Below are positions 34,844 to 49,890 of a DNA stretch of 64,000 bases, in pieces. Source of the stretch: Perca fluviatilis (lineage: Eukaryota > Chordata > Actinopteri > Perciformes > Percidae); assembly GCF_010015445.1 (NCBI RefSeq), contig NC_053120.1, forward strand, positions 16,989,097 to 17,053,096, read 5' to 3'. Made by a program: the position numbers and the translations under genes. The notes below the pieces were generated by a model. That model was not told the origin of the DNA, ran no database searches, and was given only the letters and a program-made list of their open reading frames with translations. The stretch's first letter is position 1, and every line of letters begins with the position of its first letter.

Positions 34844-37606
34844 TTGTGGAAACCCCATCATGTTCATTATCACTGCCTTTCTCCTGGCTTTTGCCCACTT
34901 GCATACCCGTAGTCCACAATAACCTTCTGTCTGAGGCACAAACAAACTCTTTATTCTGGTGGGTGGGAGGAAAGTAAGGCCAGTTCACAACACTGGCTCT
35001 GTGTTTCAATAATTTATTGTGGAGGAATACATTAATATGGATCATGCCACATTATTACCTCCCACTGAAATTCCCTTCCTCAAGATATTTTTTTTATCCT
35101 AAATACCCTCATATAGCAAGCTACTGTGTGCTGACGTGACTGTCCATGGTGATTTTTTTTCTTTTTAGCATGGTGAAGACTTGCCATGATCATGAAACTT
35201 AATTATCACTGTCAGATTGTGATTATAACTTCTATTTATGTTTAAATGCAATGTAGATGCATAATTTAGATTCCTCCCCTGTAATGTGTTGCTCATATCC
35301 TTTTGCTTGAAAGGGTGTGTTTTAGTGATCCCTGCCTCATTTGTCTTTGTTATGTTGTGCAAAGTCAGTGTTCAGTCAGTCTTTTTTTCTTTAATTATCT
35401 GGTTTGCTGAACCACACCATATATGAAAGCAAGGCTCGGGTTTTAAGTAGAAAGTCCAGAGTCAAAGTGTCACATTTGCTGCTGTCTGTTCCGTGAGCCT
35501 TTTTTTAAAGTGGTTGTAAAGAACAGTTGTCTTTCCCAGGCTTTCAGTGGTAGTGCTGGTGGTGGGACTGTGATGGGTGGACGGACAGGCAGAAAGACAG
35601 AGTGTGGGTCAATCTCGCCATCTGTCTCTGCTCTTTACAATGCTGTGTGATTGACAGGGGTACAGACACTGCCCTAACATCCATCCCAAACAGGATCTAA
35701 CCACAGCCTGCTGCACACAGAGTTGCACAACACTAATTGCTATGGTAGCATGTTTATCTTCTTTCTTGTACATTGAACCATATAATTAGATCCAACCACT
35801 TTAATCAAGCACAGTAAACATGCAGCAATTGAATGTCATTTTGAAAATAAGTGCAAAGACATACTAACTAAAATATTATGTGTAAGCAACTTAATTCCAA
35901 GTGGCGTCTTGTGTATGTCTACTGCAGCACTTGCTGGCTTGATGGTGACAGGGATGTACATTTCGACATCAATCATTTTCATGTTCACTCTTAGTCAATA
36001 GTCAGATAATGGCACAAATAAGTGCAAATTAAAATACACCTTCCACAATCACACATGGAACAAGTTAAATAATAGAAACTCTGGCTACCACAGTGAAATA
36101 ATAAATTCTTAATACGAAATACTACTTAGCCAGCTGATGGGCTTTAGCCCAGTTTCAGAGGCAAACTACCAGGATTAACTCCCTTTTCAATTAACTCCCT
36201 AAAAAAAGAGCCTGAAAAAGATAAACACCCTTGATGAAGAGCGGGTTTGTTATTGTCAGAGCCAATAGAGATCCCCCCTGTGTGTTCCTATATCAGTGTG
36301 CCTTTTGTATATGAATGCAAAGACATACAGGATTAATCAAAAAGCTGCCAGGAAAAAAGGAGCCTTAGATATGAGCCCTGAAAAAGCAGCCTTGCTTTGT
36401 CAAAGGTTGCAGGCGCATATTATATGCAACTGAATGATTGCTGCCAAAGCAGGTGAAAATTATATTCTAAAACCTGAGCTTGAAAAGGCACATAATGGAC
36501 CTAATTTAATGGATGCTGCTGGCTGAGGGGCATATCTGCATTAAAAATAAAATAAAATGTAAAGGAATTCTAATCTTAGAAATGTATTGTATTATCATAT
36601 CAAGCTCCCAGGCTCTGTGGTAGAATATTCTTCTCCTATCATCTGATATGCTGAATTTATAGTGCAAATACTACAGTTTAGAGTCCCTCTCTAGCACACA
36701 TAATGTCCTTATATTTACATGGCAAGCACTTAGTTATTACACTGAGCTCTCTTGTTACTCTGTAGTTTTGCACTCAATGTTCATTTTCCTAATTAAAAAA
36801 GAGTTTACATTTAGATTTTTAAACTTTTTAAAGCAACGGGCCAAAAATAGCTCCAGTTTTACTCGTTTGTGAATTTTCTTAACATGCCAGCAGTCATTTT
36901 GTTGTGTAGGTGTCACCGTTTTTCAAATGGTGTATATATCTCATTTTGGAAATGAAACTTCTCAAACCACACAGCAAATGTTTCACGGTGAGCTCTGCCA
37001 ATTACACAGAAGAGTTTTGGAGACATTTTCTAAACACCCTGGCCTGCCAGTCTTACCCTCCTCCGCCTCCTCCTCGATCACTTAGAATAATCTCATTCCC
37101 CCCATGCGCATCCCATTTCCAAAATGAATATGAAGTGTTCTTCAACTATCCCAGCTGCCCTTCAAAAACTTCTCCCCCATCCTGTGGCAATTTTTAAAGG
37201 CTGTTCAAGCCTCTGGCTAGTCACTGCGATGCTTGTCAGACTCTTATTGGCGGAGGGCCAAAAGCTGGTGTCACCCAACCTACCCCTCCTTTACCCAGTT
37301 TTTCTAACCACCACAGTTACTCTTGCAGACACACAAACATACGCACCACATCCCCAGCCAACTGTCCCTTTACAGTCTCACTGCCTGTCTCACCTCCCTT
37401 CTCCAGCTTTGAACTGTGACCTGCACTTTGTCCTATAATTAAATGCCTCCTCTATATATAACATGTAGGGCTCTTCCCAGACTCTTCCAAGCCCAGTTGA
37501 TCACAGGCCATCACAGACAGTGCCACCTGTAACCTTTGGCCATTACAATCTGTGGAAGCCAGTGCGACAGACCAGGAGAGGCCGAAAATGAAAAAAATAA
37601 AGTGTT

Positions 37607-37745
<139 letters not shown>

Positions 37746-39312
37746 TCGTCTGCCAACTTGTGGCGTCACAGTATGGCGAGGTTACACAGGAGCCAGATAG
37801 TGTGTCACCCCTTGGTGGTAAACAAAATGGCTGTGCTATAAAGTCCGCATTTAGGAGGTCAGTTTGCTGCCCAAGCCTCCCAGCTGCCAATCCGTTCGCC
37901 CCCGCTGCACGACCCTGGTGCTTGCTGCTGTGCACTCAACCTCAACCAAGGTGGATTTCAACTAAAAGCCTCACAGCCCTGGGTGTTTATTGGAAGGACA
38001 GTGCAGCCTCATAATGCTCTGAGTAAACCCATTTCCGCTGATCGAACTCAGGGCAACACCTGGAGAAAAAGGTTGAAGATTCAATGGGCTTCTGGTAATT
38101 TGGTCTCAAATCTTTTTGTAAACCCCCAGTTCCTTTAGGAGGCACTCTATCATTTTTTCAAAAAGCTATGACTGCTGCCTGAACATTGATCAGACAACAT
38201 CACAAGACACAATTTTGAGTCTTGGACTGACCCATAAAACTTCTGGTAATTTTCGGCATTTCTTTGCAGCAAAATCTCTTTTTAAAAGTCACACTGGGAC
38301 TCAAAAGGCTCATAATATTCCTTGGAAAGGTTATGATGCTCCCAGGGGGGGTAGCATATGGCTGGCACAAGGTGTCTCCGAGGTGTCAAGCACCATTTCT
38401 GGGTATGGGAGGTTGGGAAAAGTTGAGGGCAAAGGCTCATGGGAAAGCTACTCCAAGGAGAGGTTGCTAGGGCAGGGCGTTCCACAATCTCTTACTGAGG
38501 TCATGGCAGCGCAGTTCTCCCTACCTATGCAAACAACCTTCACTTTAAGCATAAAAGGGTGCTGATGTGTTGCCATAACATCCAAAGCATCCAAAGACCA
38601 AAGACATGTGAGTCTTATGTACTGGAGACTCTAAATTGCCCGTAATTGGGAATACGAGTGTCTCTGCAAAATTCCTTATGTTACAGTTTCCTGAACATTC
38701 TGTATTTTAATTGATGACATTATTCTACCCCTTTCTCTGGCTCGGATTTTTGTACCTAATATCAAACATGCAGGGTCACATTTGTTGTCAGAACAGTTTG
38801 GCTCTGATCTCTGCACACCTTACTTACTACCTGTTGCATGAGTGCAGTTTATTCTACTGTTGCATTTAATGTAAGTCAAAGCTTAAAGTTTAAAATATTA
38901 ATGTTACAGACAATATTTTGCAACATGTATGAATATGTTTTCCCCGTGGAAGCTCTTCTCCTTCCACTGGGGCTTCCCTACACACGATAGCTACTGACAG
39001 GTGCACCTTGTTTTCCTCTGACACAGATCTCTTAGGATTGAGTGAATGGCAACGAAAGAGTGAAGCTGGGAGGTAGATACACACTGGGGCATTTACATAA
39101 TAGTTCTGCAGTTCCATGCAAATTCATGTGATTCCCTACCAAACATCTGCAATGCAAGCATAGTTTAGTATGCATGAGTTTCAGGGGGGAAGGGAAAGAG
39201 AGAGAGAGGGGGAAGTGATGAGAGTAGGGATGGAGAAAAAGAAAACTGAGATGGAGGATTTGAAGGACGACAAGTTTAATCAGGGGGGGTATTTTTAGAA
39301 CCTATAAACCTT

Positions 39313-39315
<3 letters not shown>

Positions 39316-39385
<70 letters not shown>
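39316..39385. repeat. (CA)n microsatellite
   Basis: A CA array of about 70 bp. Confidence 0.97.
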
Positions 39386-39388
<3 letters not shown>

Positions 39389-39467
39389 ACATGTTGTATA
39401 CTGCCCCCATATGTCTCTCACCATTTAAATTAGCTTTTAGGTATCACAGGACATTGTGCACCATCTT

Positions 39468-39805
39468 GGGCCCTAGCTTGCACCCAGCGCCCTGCATAGA
39501 CCAACGCATGTGTCTTTGCTAGTTTTAGACCGACGCAGTAGTCAATTCCCCGTCCAGCGCCCACGTCGTTTAAATAGCAAATGCACCTGTGCCCATCTGT
39601 GCGCCCATGGGCGTGCTGGTCTTACAGGGAGGTGTGTTAAGGTGCATTCTTGGCGTATTGCTATCTTGAAGCAGCGGAAATTGATCGTGCCATTGACCAA
39701 CAAAAACCTGGTCTAAAGTCAATAACGCAGCATTTCATTGTTATTTTAACAGCGCATTAGTAAAATGCGCCTAGGCTCGTGCACAGAGCGCACACACTAT
39801 GCTTG

Positions 39806-39888
<83 letters not shown>

Positions 39889-40295
39889 GAAGCGCAGCAG
39901 CACACAAACATGCAAAAGATGAAAAATAAAAATATTACAATGTGAAATAGTATCATGATATGATCTGCTCGCGTGCTTTCACTTCACGCAGGAGCAGATC
40001 AGTTTCTTCTCCTGAAAATCTCTCCTTCCTGCTTAGCAAATCCACCATCATAATAGCAATGCGCCAAGGTACAAACGCGCCTGGCTTTTTTAAAGGGAAT
40101 GGGAGATGACACTACGATTGGTTTATTGCATGTTACGCCCAAAACACACCTATGATTAATTAAGACACTAAGTACAACTCTTTTGAACCCGTGCGCACCT
40201 GGCGCACGCACCTTTTTTCCTCCGCCGTTAAACTAGCAAAAGTGGATTGCGCCACACTCTTCACGCCCTGTGCTTAGATCGTTAAAATAGGGCCC
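39468..40295. mobile_element. GGGCCCTA-type DNA element, with an internal CA microsatellite
   Basis: The left end is GGGCCCTAGCTTGCACCCAG and the right end is GATCGTTAAAATAGGGCCC, so the ends are inverted over GGGCCCTA with weak further match. The interior is rich in GCGC and CGCA words (for example CACCTGGCGCACGCACC). The left 255 bp recurs at 54029-54290. A 79-bp CA array has grown inside it at 39808-39886. I recognise this terminus as a widespread fish repeat and leave the superfamily open. No clear target duplication or transposase frame was seen. Confidence 0.75.
39808..39886. repeat. (CA)n microsatellite inside a transposon
   Basis: A CA array of 79 bp within the GGGCCCTA-type element. 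Confidence 0.97.
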
Positions 40296-42798
<2,503 letters not shown>

Positions 42799-43023
42799 AA
42801 GTGGGCTTACTGTTCACCTCCTAAAAGGGATTATTAATGTGGTCCCTCAGGTCATCAGTAGTTGTTTTTCTCCTCACGAATACAACTTCACATATTTGCA
42901 GAGTATTTGTGTGGGAAGAGCTGTCTGTAACAGTACGGTGTGTGTATGAGTGGAGGGAAATGGCTTGGTGTATTAAAGTCACTAGTCTAATCTCTTCTCG
43001 AGAAATGATACTGTATACTTACA

Positions 43024-43340
43024 AGGGCTCGACCGATAACTGTTTTTCAAGGCCGATACCGATTATTAATAGTTGATGAAACCGATAACTGATATTTGGA
43101 ACAGATGTGCATATACAGTGGAAATTAAAAAAATTAAGTTACAAAATCCAAAAGAAGTTTTCTTTTTTTTCTTTAAGGACTTATTTATTAAATTAGAAAC
43201 TTTCAAAACCAAAGCAGAGGGACAGACACAGAGCTGTATCGGACCCAAAGTAGCGCACTTTTTAATTAATTAACTTTATCGGTTATTGGGCAAAAATCCC
43301 GATACAGATAATCTGCAAACTGCCAACAAGTCTATCGCTA
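43024..43340. mobile_element. hAT-like MITE relic (AGGGCTCGACCGATA type)
   Basis: The left end AGGGCTCGACCGATAACTG is a fish hAT-type terminus. The interior has repeated CCGATA and ATCGG motifs near both ends (AAGGCCGATACCGATTATT; TTATCGGTTATTGGGC, ATCCCGATACAG). The right end is eroded and its limit approximate. No target duplication was found. A T-rich run sits at 43161-43174. Confidence 0.6.
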
Positions 43341-45734
43341 ATACTTACCTGTACCTTCATTCACTTTGTAGGATTCACTGTGTCCTTTTTAATGTTTCTT
43401 GGCCCATTGTGGCATGTGTGTAGCTGTGCATGTCTACGCACACAGTTTATATATTTTGGTCCTGCTCTCATTTCATGCTTATGGCGCACATTTCCATCTC
43501 CCCTGTCCTTCACTGCCTTTCTCAAGCTCAGTAATCAAATGCATTAGTATCAATATTGCATTGGGAAATGAGCCAAATTTAAAGCTTGACCATGTCAAAG
43601 TGAGAGTCCCTGTGACTGCCACCACTCAGTTGAATTTGTGCTGGGTCTTTGGCTGTAATTACTGGAGCCTGGCAACTGGTTAATATCTGGAGTGATGGCC
43701 AGATATTAAAAAAGATATTTCTAGCTAAAAATATATTCATTGCCCATCAGTGGGAATAACCTAGAATTTATTGGATAGACTTTGTCACAGTCAGGCACAC
43801 ATTGTATTTCTTTACATGCATTTGCTGTTTTGAGTATTAAATGCAAAATATTTTAATTCCACCTGATGGCAGAAAGCCTTGTGACAATTATGTCTAATAA
43901 GTAAAAAAAATGCATGACTTACATATTAGCAAATACTGAACAACATTGGCTTCCCATTGGGATTGCACTTGATGAATGGAAGTCATTTTTCACTCGCCTT
44001 TTTATATCTGGTTTAGTGGACCAGCTTCTGGGAAAAGTACGCTCAACTTGCTGCCATACAACTAATCTTCTTATGGTAACACTTGGGAGTTGTAAGTTAA
44101 GTACTTTACTACAGGGCAACTTTATAATACCATTGCCCTGTAAATTGTGCTACTGAGAGTTTGATGATGCAGCTCCGTTGTCACAGGATTGCTGCTAATA
44201 ATGAGCAAAAGGTTGTTTGGTGTGTTAGCATACAGTATTAAGTTACTGTTGCCAGTGGTGGCAAATGAGTTGGTAGTGCTTTTACTTTTCCAACACTTAT
44301 CTTGTGCAAGCTTACCAATCACTAACTTTTGCTAATTAGCTAGATTTCCCTAAGAAATTAGTAAATTGTTGCAGTCGTCCTAGTTACATTGAAGTACGCA
44401 ACACATGACCATTAGCAGTTTCCTCTCGATCACAGCCTACGATGTGGAACCAGCGGAGGTAATGGTTTATCAATCGATCTGCCTCTCTGATAGCATTGCC
44501 AGAATGCTAAATGCTCTCTCGTTCCTCTGCCCATTTTGAGAGGCAAAGTGATGACTACTTTTAGCCAGAGTTGACCGGTTTTCCCATGGAGGTGTGAATA
44601 GCAAGACAAACTGCTGTGCTTTTTATATCATGTCTTACTTTTAAGCTAATGGTTGCTTCAGCAACATGTTGGCATCTCTGTTTAGAGTTGCCTTTGGTGA
44701 GGTTTTAGCCTTTCCCTATCCCTCAGGGATTCATAAAGACTATGTGTAGGCATGTATGTATCTTCTTTTTATGCTTCTTTATCTATTCTTATTTTTTTAT
44801 TCACAGTTCAGAAAAGGCAGCGGTAAGCTGTGTAGACAGTGTCTATGGTTGAACCGGAGCCCACACTTGGCCTTAGGTTATGTTTGGCGAGGCCGTTCAA
44901 CAACAATAGCTGTTGTAATTGTGTTTTGAAGTTTGTATAGCAACCAGAGGTGGAGATAGAAAGCCATGCCCTAAAGGGAGGGCCATAAATCATAACCAAG
45001 GCACTTTGTGAGCATAGATAGAGTAATTCCCCACAGGCACGGCAAGATTCCCTCTACCTCCACCAGCGTTTACAGTCAGAACAATAGGGGCACCATTCAG
45101 AGGTCTCCTAGATAATTTGATACTCACCCATTCTATTTATTCATGTTTCTGTATTTCCCTCAGTTCTCATTAATGACATCACCTGCCCTCCAGGCCAAGA
45201 AAAAAGGGGAAGAAGAACAAGCGGCACACACATGTTGGTCGTGTGTGTGTAGTATTGTTTTGAAAGATGAGCTGAGCTCATGAAAGACAAATTTTTATTC
45301 TAGCAAGGCCTCGCCACAAAAGACCTATTGTTGATCTATCCCTTTGTGTTTTTGTAAGTGCACGTTCTTGAATTTCTCTGTTTGAAGTTCAGATGTGAAG
45401 AATGGGAGTGTTTTCAGAGGCCGGTAGCTGTATACTGTGCGTTTGTGTCATAAATGGTGCTTGCTGCATGCGTTTGTGGTTTATTTTAAGTGTGCCTGCT
45501 GCTGCATTTGTCTTTCTGTTTCATTTCGCCAGTTGAAGAGCTTGGTCCAGTAGCTGTGAACGGTGGGGCGCTTGTATATGCCTGCTGTCTGAGGTTACAT
45601 TGCAGTTAGCTGTGGTTGTCTGCCTCTCCCACAAGGCCTCCGTTCCATACGTAGCCCTGTAAAGCAGCTTTGTATATTAAACTTTCAACTCTGACAACTT
45701 AGCAGCTTGACATGGCTGACATAATCACTCATTT
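43341..45734. other. Non-coding DNA, no gene seen
   Basis: Unique-looking sequence without long microsatellites. The open frames are short and show no domain. Confidence 0.45.
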
Positions 45735-46392
45735 TGACATATGCCGATTTCATGCCGGTCAATGCAACAATTAACTGACAACATAAGTTATACGAGTTAC
45801 AGTTCTCAAGGATGCATGCACGCACACACGGATGTGACAGCACAGTCTCTTTTGTTTCCTTTCTCTAAACTTTTCCGCCGTGCGCGTACCCGATCGCGGT
45901 GTGAAGCGCGTGTCCGCGCTATTCTCGCACATGTAGGGAAGCTCGTGAATTAACCTGCAACATGTCAGCTGTTTGGAAATTCTTCAGCATGTGTGCAGAA
46001 GACAACAAGTTTTCAATATGCAACACCTGCAAGGAAAAAGTAGGGCGTGGAGGGATGACACCAAAAACCAAAATCAATTGTTTTTAGTTGGATATTGGAT
46101 GTGAAAAGAAGGAAATGGTTGTAATATTGCACTTTAGATGTGTGTGTGAATTTCCCACATCAGGAGTAATTTATATAGTTCTATTTTATAATGATCCATT
46201 ATCTGTTCAAAAAAAAGTTCTATGTTCTGTGCGAAATGTTCTATTAAAGAAAAGATAGAAAATAAATATGTGTGTGTGTGCTGTAAAGTGGTTAGAAAAA
46301 ATGTAATTGGAATCGGCTAAAATCGGTATCGGCTGGCCTAACTCAATGAAAATCGGAATCAGCCTAGAAAGTTGTAATCAGTGCATCTCTTT
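45735..46392 (+). mobile_element. hAT transposon relic carrying a transposase start
   Basis: The right end holds repeated AATCGGCTAAAATCGG and GGTATCGGCTGGCC motifs and closes with ATCAGTGCATCTCT, close to the GTGCATCYCTA terminus of fish hAT elements. The left end (ATGCCGATTTCATGCCGGTC) is eroded. A CpG-rich leader (45876-45930) precedes the start of a BED-finger reading frame at 45962. Most of the transposase is missing, so this is an internally deleted copy. Confidence 0.65.
45962..46087 (+). pseudogene. N-terminal BED zinc-finger fragment of a hAT transposase
   Basis: A 41-codon frame begins MSAVWKFFSMCAEDNK and continues to FSICNTCKEKVGRGG, ending at TAG 46085. The pattern of an aromatic pair after VW and a C-x2-C pair is the first half of a BED-type zinc finger, as at the start of hAT transposases and ZBED genes. 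The His/Cys pair expected later, the dimerisation domain and the catalytic core are absent. Sequence after the stop is non-coding and runs into the element's right end. It is a remnant, not a working gene. It could instead come from a ZBED-like host gene, but the flanking hAT terminus makes a transposon the simpler view. Confidence 0.7.
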
Positions 46393-47409
46393 TTTTATAT
46401 ATATATATAAAGTTGTCTGTCTTAGACACTGACACTCATGTCAAAAGTAACTCCCAGTGAGTTAGCAGGTAAGGATTTTATGAAGTGTTCAGGGACAGTT
46501 TGAAAGTGGATGTTTCATGGTTCAAAACTGTAAACATTTGTTGACAGAATATTATCTTTAACCTTGAGGTTACCCAGAAAAAAAGTTGCTTTAGGGCATC
46601 CACGATAAACTGCACACTGTCTGCACAGTTTGTACTATATAGTGCCCTGTTAACCACCCAGTGTGCAGGTAATTAATCTCACTTCTAGAGAGTCGCCCTC
46701 GCCCCTCGTGTGGGCTCAGCTGAGTAGCAGCATCCCTCCAGCTGAGAGCAGTTCAGTGTCTTGCACAAGGACACTAAAGCAGATCAGATGCACCTGGGTA
46801 CTGTCATCTGGGTCCTCTGAGAAGGAACAGTTTTGTGTTTACAGCTCGATTGCTGACACAGACATTGCTTTCATCAAGAAATTGACAAACTCATTAAATT
46901 CAAGTCGTCATGTCTCTCGCGTCGCTTTCTTTATCTCTTTATTCACGTCTTTTTAATTAAAGAGTATGTGTACCCACTTGGTGGTGGCTCTGTGCTGCAC
47001 CAGACATCAATGAGAGGTGTGTGTATGTGGGTGTGTGTATGTGGGTGTGGTGGGAGGCTACCCTAGTCCTTCTGTGTAGCTTGGGGGATTAATGGCAATT
47101 TGACTAAACCAAAGAGACGGTGTCTGGAATATCGTTGGGTGCCTTTTGTAATTACAAGGCATTGAGATAAGCAAACAATGACAAGATCTGGCGATTAGGA
47201 AAGAAAAAAAATGGAAAGAAAACAGTGACTCCCCTGCTAATTAAGGGATGTGAGAGGACCCTGGTTGAGAGATGGGGAGGTAACAGGGTTTGGGGTATGT
47301 GACATTTTGCTTCCAGTAGCATCACCGACACCCTATTACCTTCCTTCCATTTATCAGCAGCAATGAGAGGTTGTGGAAAGCACAGCTGAGTGGCCTAGTC
47401 TGTTTTTTG

Positions 47410-47455
<46 letters not shown>

Positions 47456-47895
47456 CAAAATGGGAAATTACAGTCTTACAGCAGCAAAATATCAGACACA
47501 CAGCACACATACAGAATATACATGAAATAATAGGATACAATATACATGGGCAGTCCTTCACCTTTTCTCTGCAAGTGGCTAAGAGCATCCTGTCAAATTC
47601 TCAAAAGTAATACATAGTATAGTTTGGCACCATTTTATTTAGGCATTGTTTTCCCATCTAGAACTGTTGCAACAATCAAACTATTATATTGTTTTACCTC
47701 ATTGTCCCAGAATGTAAATGCTAATTGGTCATGTTTCTTATGTGCGTAAAAATGTATTGTGTCTGTGTTTGGAGCTATGTTTGTGGATTGTGGAAAAACC
47801 GTATGAATGTCAACCAACCCCCCTTGGATAAAAAAAAGAAAAGGGAATTACAAAAATATCTAATTTTTCCTGTCTTTCTTCCTGTCATTTTGCAG
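46393..47895. other. Non-coding DNA upstream of the ptprs signal-peptide exon
   Basis: It contains a short AT array at 46396-46411, CAGTGTCTTGCACAAGGACAC at 46755 (an imperfect palindrome also known from fish SINE-like repeats) and a GA tract at 47413. The last 40 bp form the polypyrimidine tract of the acceptor at 47895. It has no CpG-island-like or TATA-like promoter that I can support, consistent with an intron. Confidence 0.5.
47413..47452. repeat. (GA)n microsatellite
   Basis: A GA array of 40 bp. Confidence 0.95.
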
Positions 47896-48026
47896 AGTGC
47901 CAAGCCGTCCTGCGTGAAGATCCCAACCTTCCCTGCGCAGTCGGGGCCTCGGCTCTCCAGCCAGGTCAAAGACCAGTCCCACCCCACCCTCCCTGCCCCC
48001 CCCCCCCCTTCCCTACTAGAGCCAAG
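47896..48026 (+). other. ptprs: 5'UTR part of the ptprs signal-peptide exon
   Basis: A strong splice acceptor ends at 47895: a long pyrimidine tract (TTTTTCCTGTCTTTCTTCC) is followed by TTTTGCAG. It implies that at least one untranslated exon lies further upstream, and I could not locate it. The leader from here to the start codon contains no ATG, so nothing competes with the start at 48027. It is C-rich and includes an uninterrupted run of 13 C at 47996-48008. A second AG at 47940 could be an alternative acceptor. The exon start is inferred from splice signals only, with no transcript evidence. Confidence 0.65.
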
Positions 48027-48123
48027 ATGGCCACCAGCGGTGCCCCTCGCCTCTCCTTGCCACTCCTGCTGCCTGCCACCACTCTGCTGCTATCACTGCT
48101 GCTCACCGGCTCCCACGCCTTAT
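48027..48123 (+). CDS. ptprs: RPTP-sigma (LAR-family receptor tyrosine phosphatase), first coding exon: signal peptide
   Basis: This exon encodes residues 1-32 plus one base of codon 33. The ATG has a strong Kozak context (A at -3, G at +4: GCCAAGATGG). The peptide begins MATSGAPR and continues into a hydrophobic core rich in Leu, Pro and Thr (about residues 9-27). It ends in TGSHAL, a good signal-peptidase region with cleavage likely after SHA or HAL. It is followed at once by a TTAT|GTAAGT donor at 48124, leaving phase 1. Signal peptides are not conserved enough to identify a gene. The assignment rests on the matching phase and frame with the Ig1 exon at 62941, where the split codon reads TCA (Ser). 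In the LAR family the signal peptide directs a type I membrane receptor to the neuronal surface. An overlapping open frame of 177 codons (47725-48258) is in another frame and ignores the splice sites. I cannot tell which fish paralogue (a or b) this is. Confidence 0.8.
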
Positions 48124-49555
48124 GTAAGTATCAGGATTCTGACGGGACAACATTTCCTTCCTGGAGCCTTTCATAGGGATAGTTCAGCTGCTCTTTGCTA
48201 CGGTCGGTTTGCTTTTGGTGAACATGCAAAGGCATGTATTACTATCTCAAATTGTTGATACCTCATCTTGGAAAGGCTGTCTTCATCTCCAAAAGATCTG
48301 TTGTTTATAGGATGTCTCTGCTTCTGCCTTAAGAAAATAAGAATTTCAATACAGCCTTAAGAGCTAGGTTTGACTTATAATCGTAAGTGGCATTACATCT
48401 GCATTTGTATTTGCAATATACTTAATAATGAGTGAACATGTAGGGCCTCCATGATTTTGCTCAAAGGCTACAGGGATATGTAGCTGTTGATAGACAAGTT
48501 CCCTTTTGAAAAGTCTGAACATTTTAAAATAATGGATGTCTCAAAATATTTACCATTTGGACGGATGCCTGTCCGTATAAATCATCCTCCATAATCCCCC
48601 CCCCGCTGCCCCCCCCTTCTCAGTCTGTGCTTCTCTTGGTAAAACATTTGCTAAGACAAAAAGACAAAAAAATAAAGTTTCTTCATATTGCACTTAAATA
48701 ACACAGTAAGGTTAATAAAGTGCTTTTTAAAAGAGGTATACATACACCTTATATGCACTCAAATTAGCAAGATGCTATATGCAAATAAACGGCAAAGCTT
48801 GATTAAGTTTGCAAAGACATAATGAAATGAGGAATTTCTAAACAAAGAGACATAATCAATAAAAATTGTGAGCAAGATAATAAAAATCTGTCCTAAAATG
48901 GCACTTAAAAATGTCATCAGACTGAGCCAATGCGACATCTTAGGTGCTCCATAGTGTAGGTGCCCCAGCAGAAATTTTGAGGAATTTGAGTCTTGCTGGA
49001 TTTTCTGAGGTGATTTGAGAGAAAGATTGCATTTTTTGCCTTGTTCCATCTGTCTGTCTTTTCATTTGTCTGAGTTTCTGACATTCAGTGAGTGTGTTCT
49101 CGGTGGTTCAAGATAACATGAGAAGGGCTTGATTTTTCTCATGTTGCAACAGAGCTGTCTACTTTTGATTGCATGGTTGTTTGAGTGTCTGTTAGTATAA
49201 TTTGAGTACCTTTCAGCTCAGCTGAAAACATCTGAAAGTGCACTCAGACAGATGTCAAACAAATGTCTTTGTTCTCTTCCTTTTTTTTCGCTGACTGCAA
49301 GGCCACACGCTCGTTTTCAGAGTGAGAGGAACGCAAAGGCCCAAAACATTCTCTTAACAAGTTGCATAATGAAGACAAAGTTTGTTGCATCTTCTTGTCT
49401 TCAGTTTAATTGAAGATTCGCTATGTTAGACCTCAGTTTTCCACCTCCACTTGAACTTATTCACAGCCTGTGTTTGCTCCCCCTGGTTTAAATAACATGC
49501 AGTGCAGTCTGCTTCATCATTGATGGAAATTAGCTTTCCCCCACTCTCTCGCCCG

Positions 49556-49564
<9 letters not shown>

Positions 49565-49626
<62 letters not shown>
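49565..49626. repeat. (CA)n microsatellite
   Basis: A CA array of 62 bp in the first ptprs coding intron. Confidence 0.97.
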
Positions 49627-49628
<2 letters not shown>

Positions 49629-49798
49629 ACAAATACACTAACAGCAGGGCTCTCTCCCCATCTGTCAGTATCTGCCAGTCTTTGTCTGCTCTGCCTGTGA
49701 ATATGATCGCTGTTTTTGTTGAGCTCTCTGTCTGTCTCATTGTCGCTTGCTCATGTTCACACGTTTTTAGTTTTTTTTTTCTTGTCTACCCCCTCCTT

Positions 49799-49800
<2 letters not shown>

Positions 49801-49887
<87 letters not shown>
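49801..49887. repeat. (CA)n microsatellite
   Basis: A CA array of 87 bp, only 174 bp from the preceding CA array. The 242-codon open frame spanning both arrays encodes Thr-His repeats and is not a gene. Confidence 0.97.

Positions 49888-49890
<3 letters not shown>

Noticed and set aside
47725..48258. 177-codon open frame overlapping the signal-peptide exon
   Set aside because: It is in a different frame from the ptprs start, runs through the splice acceptor and donor, and its Pro/Ser-rich content follows from the C-rich leader.
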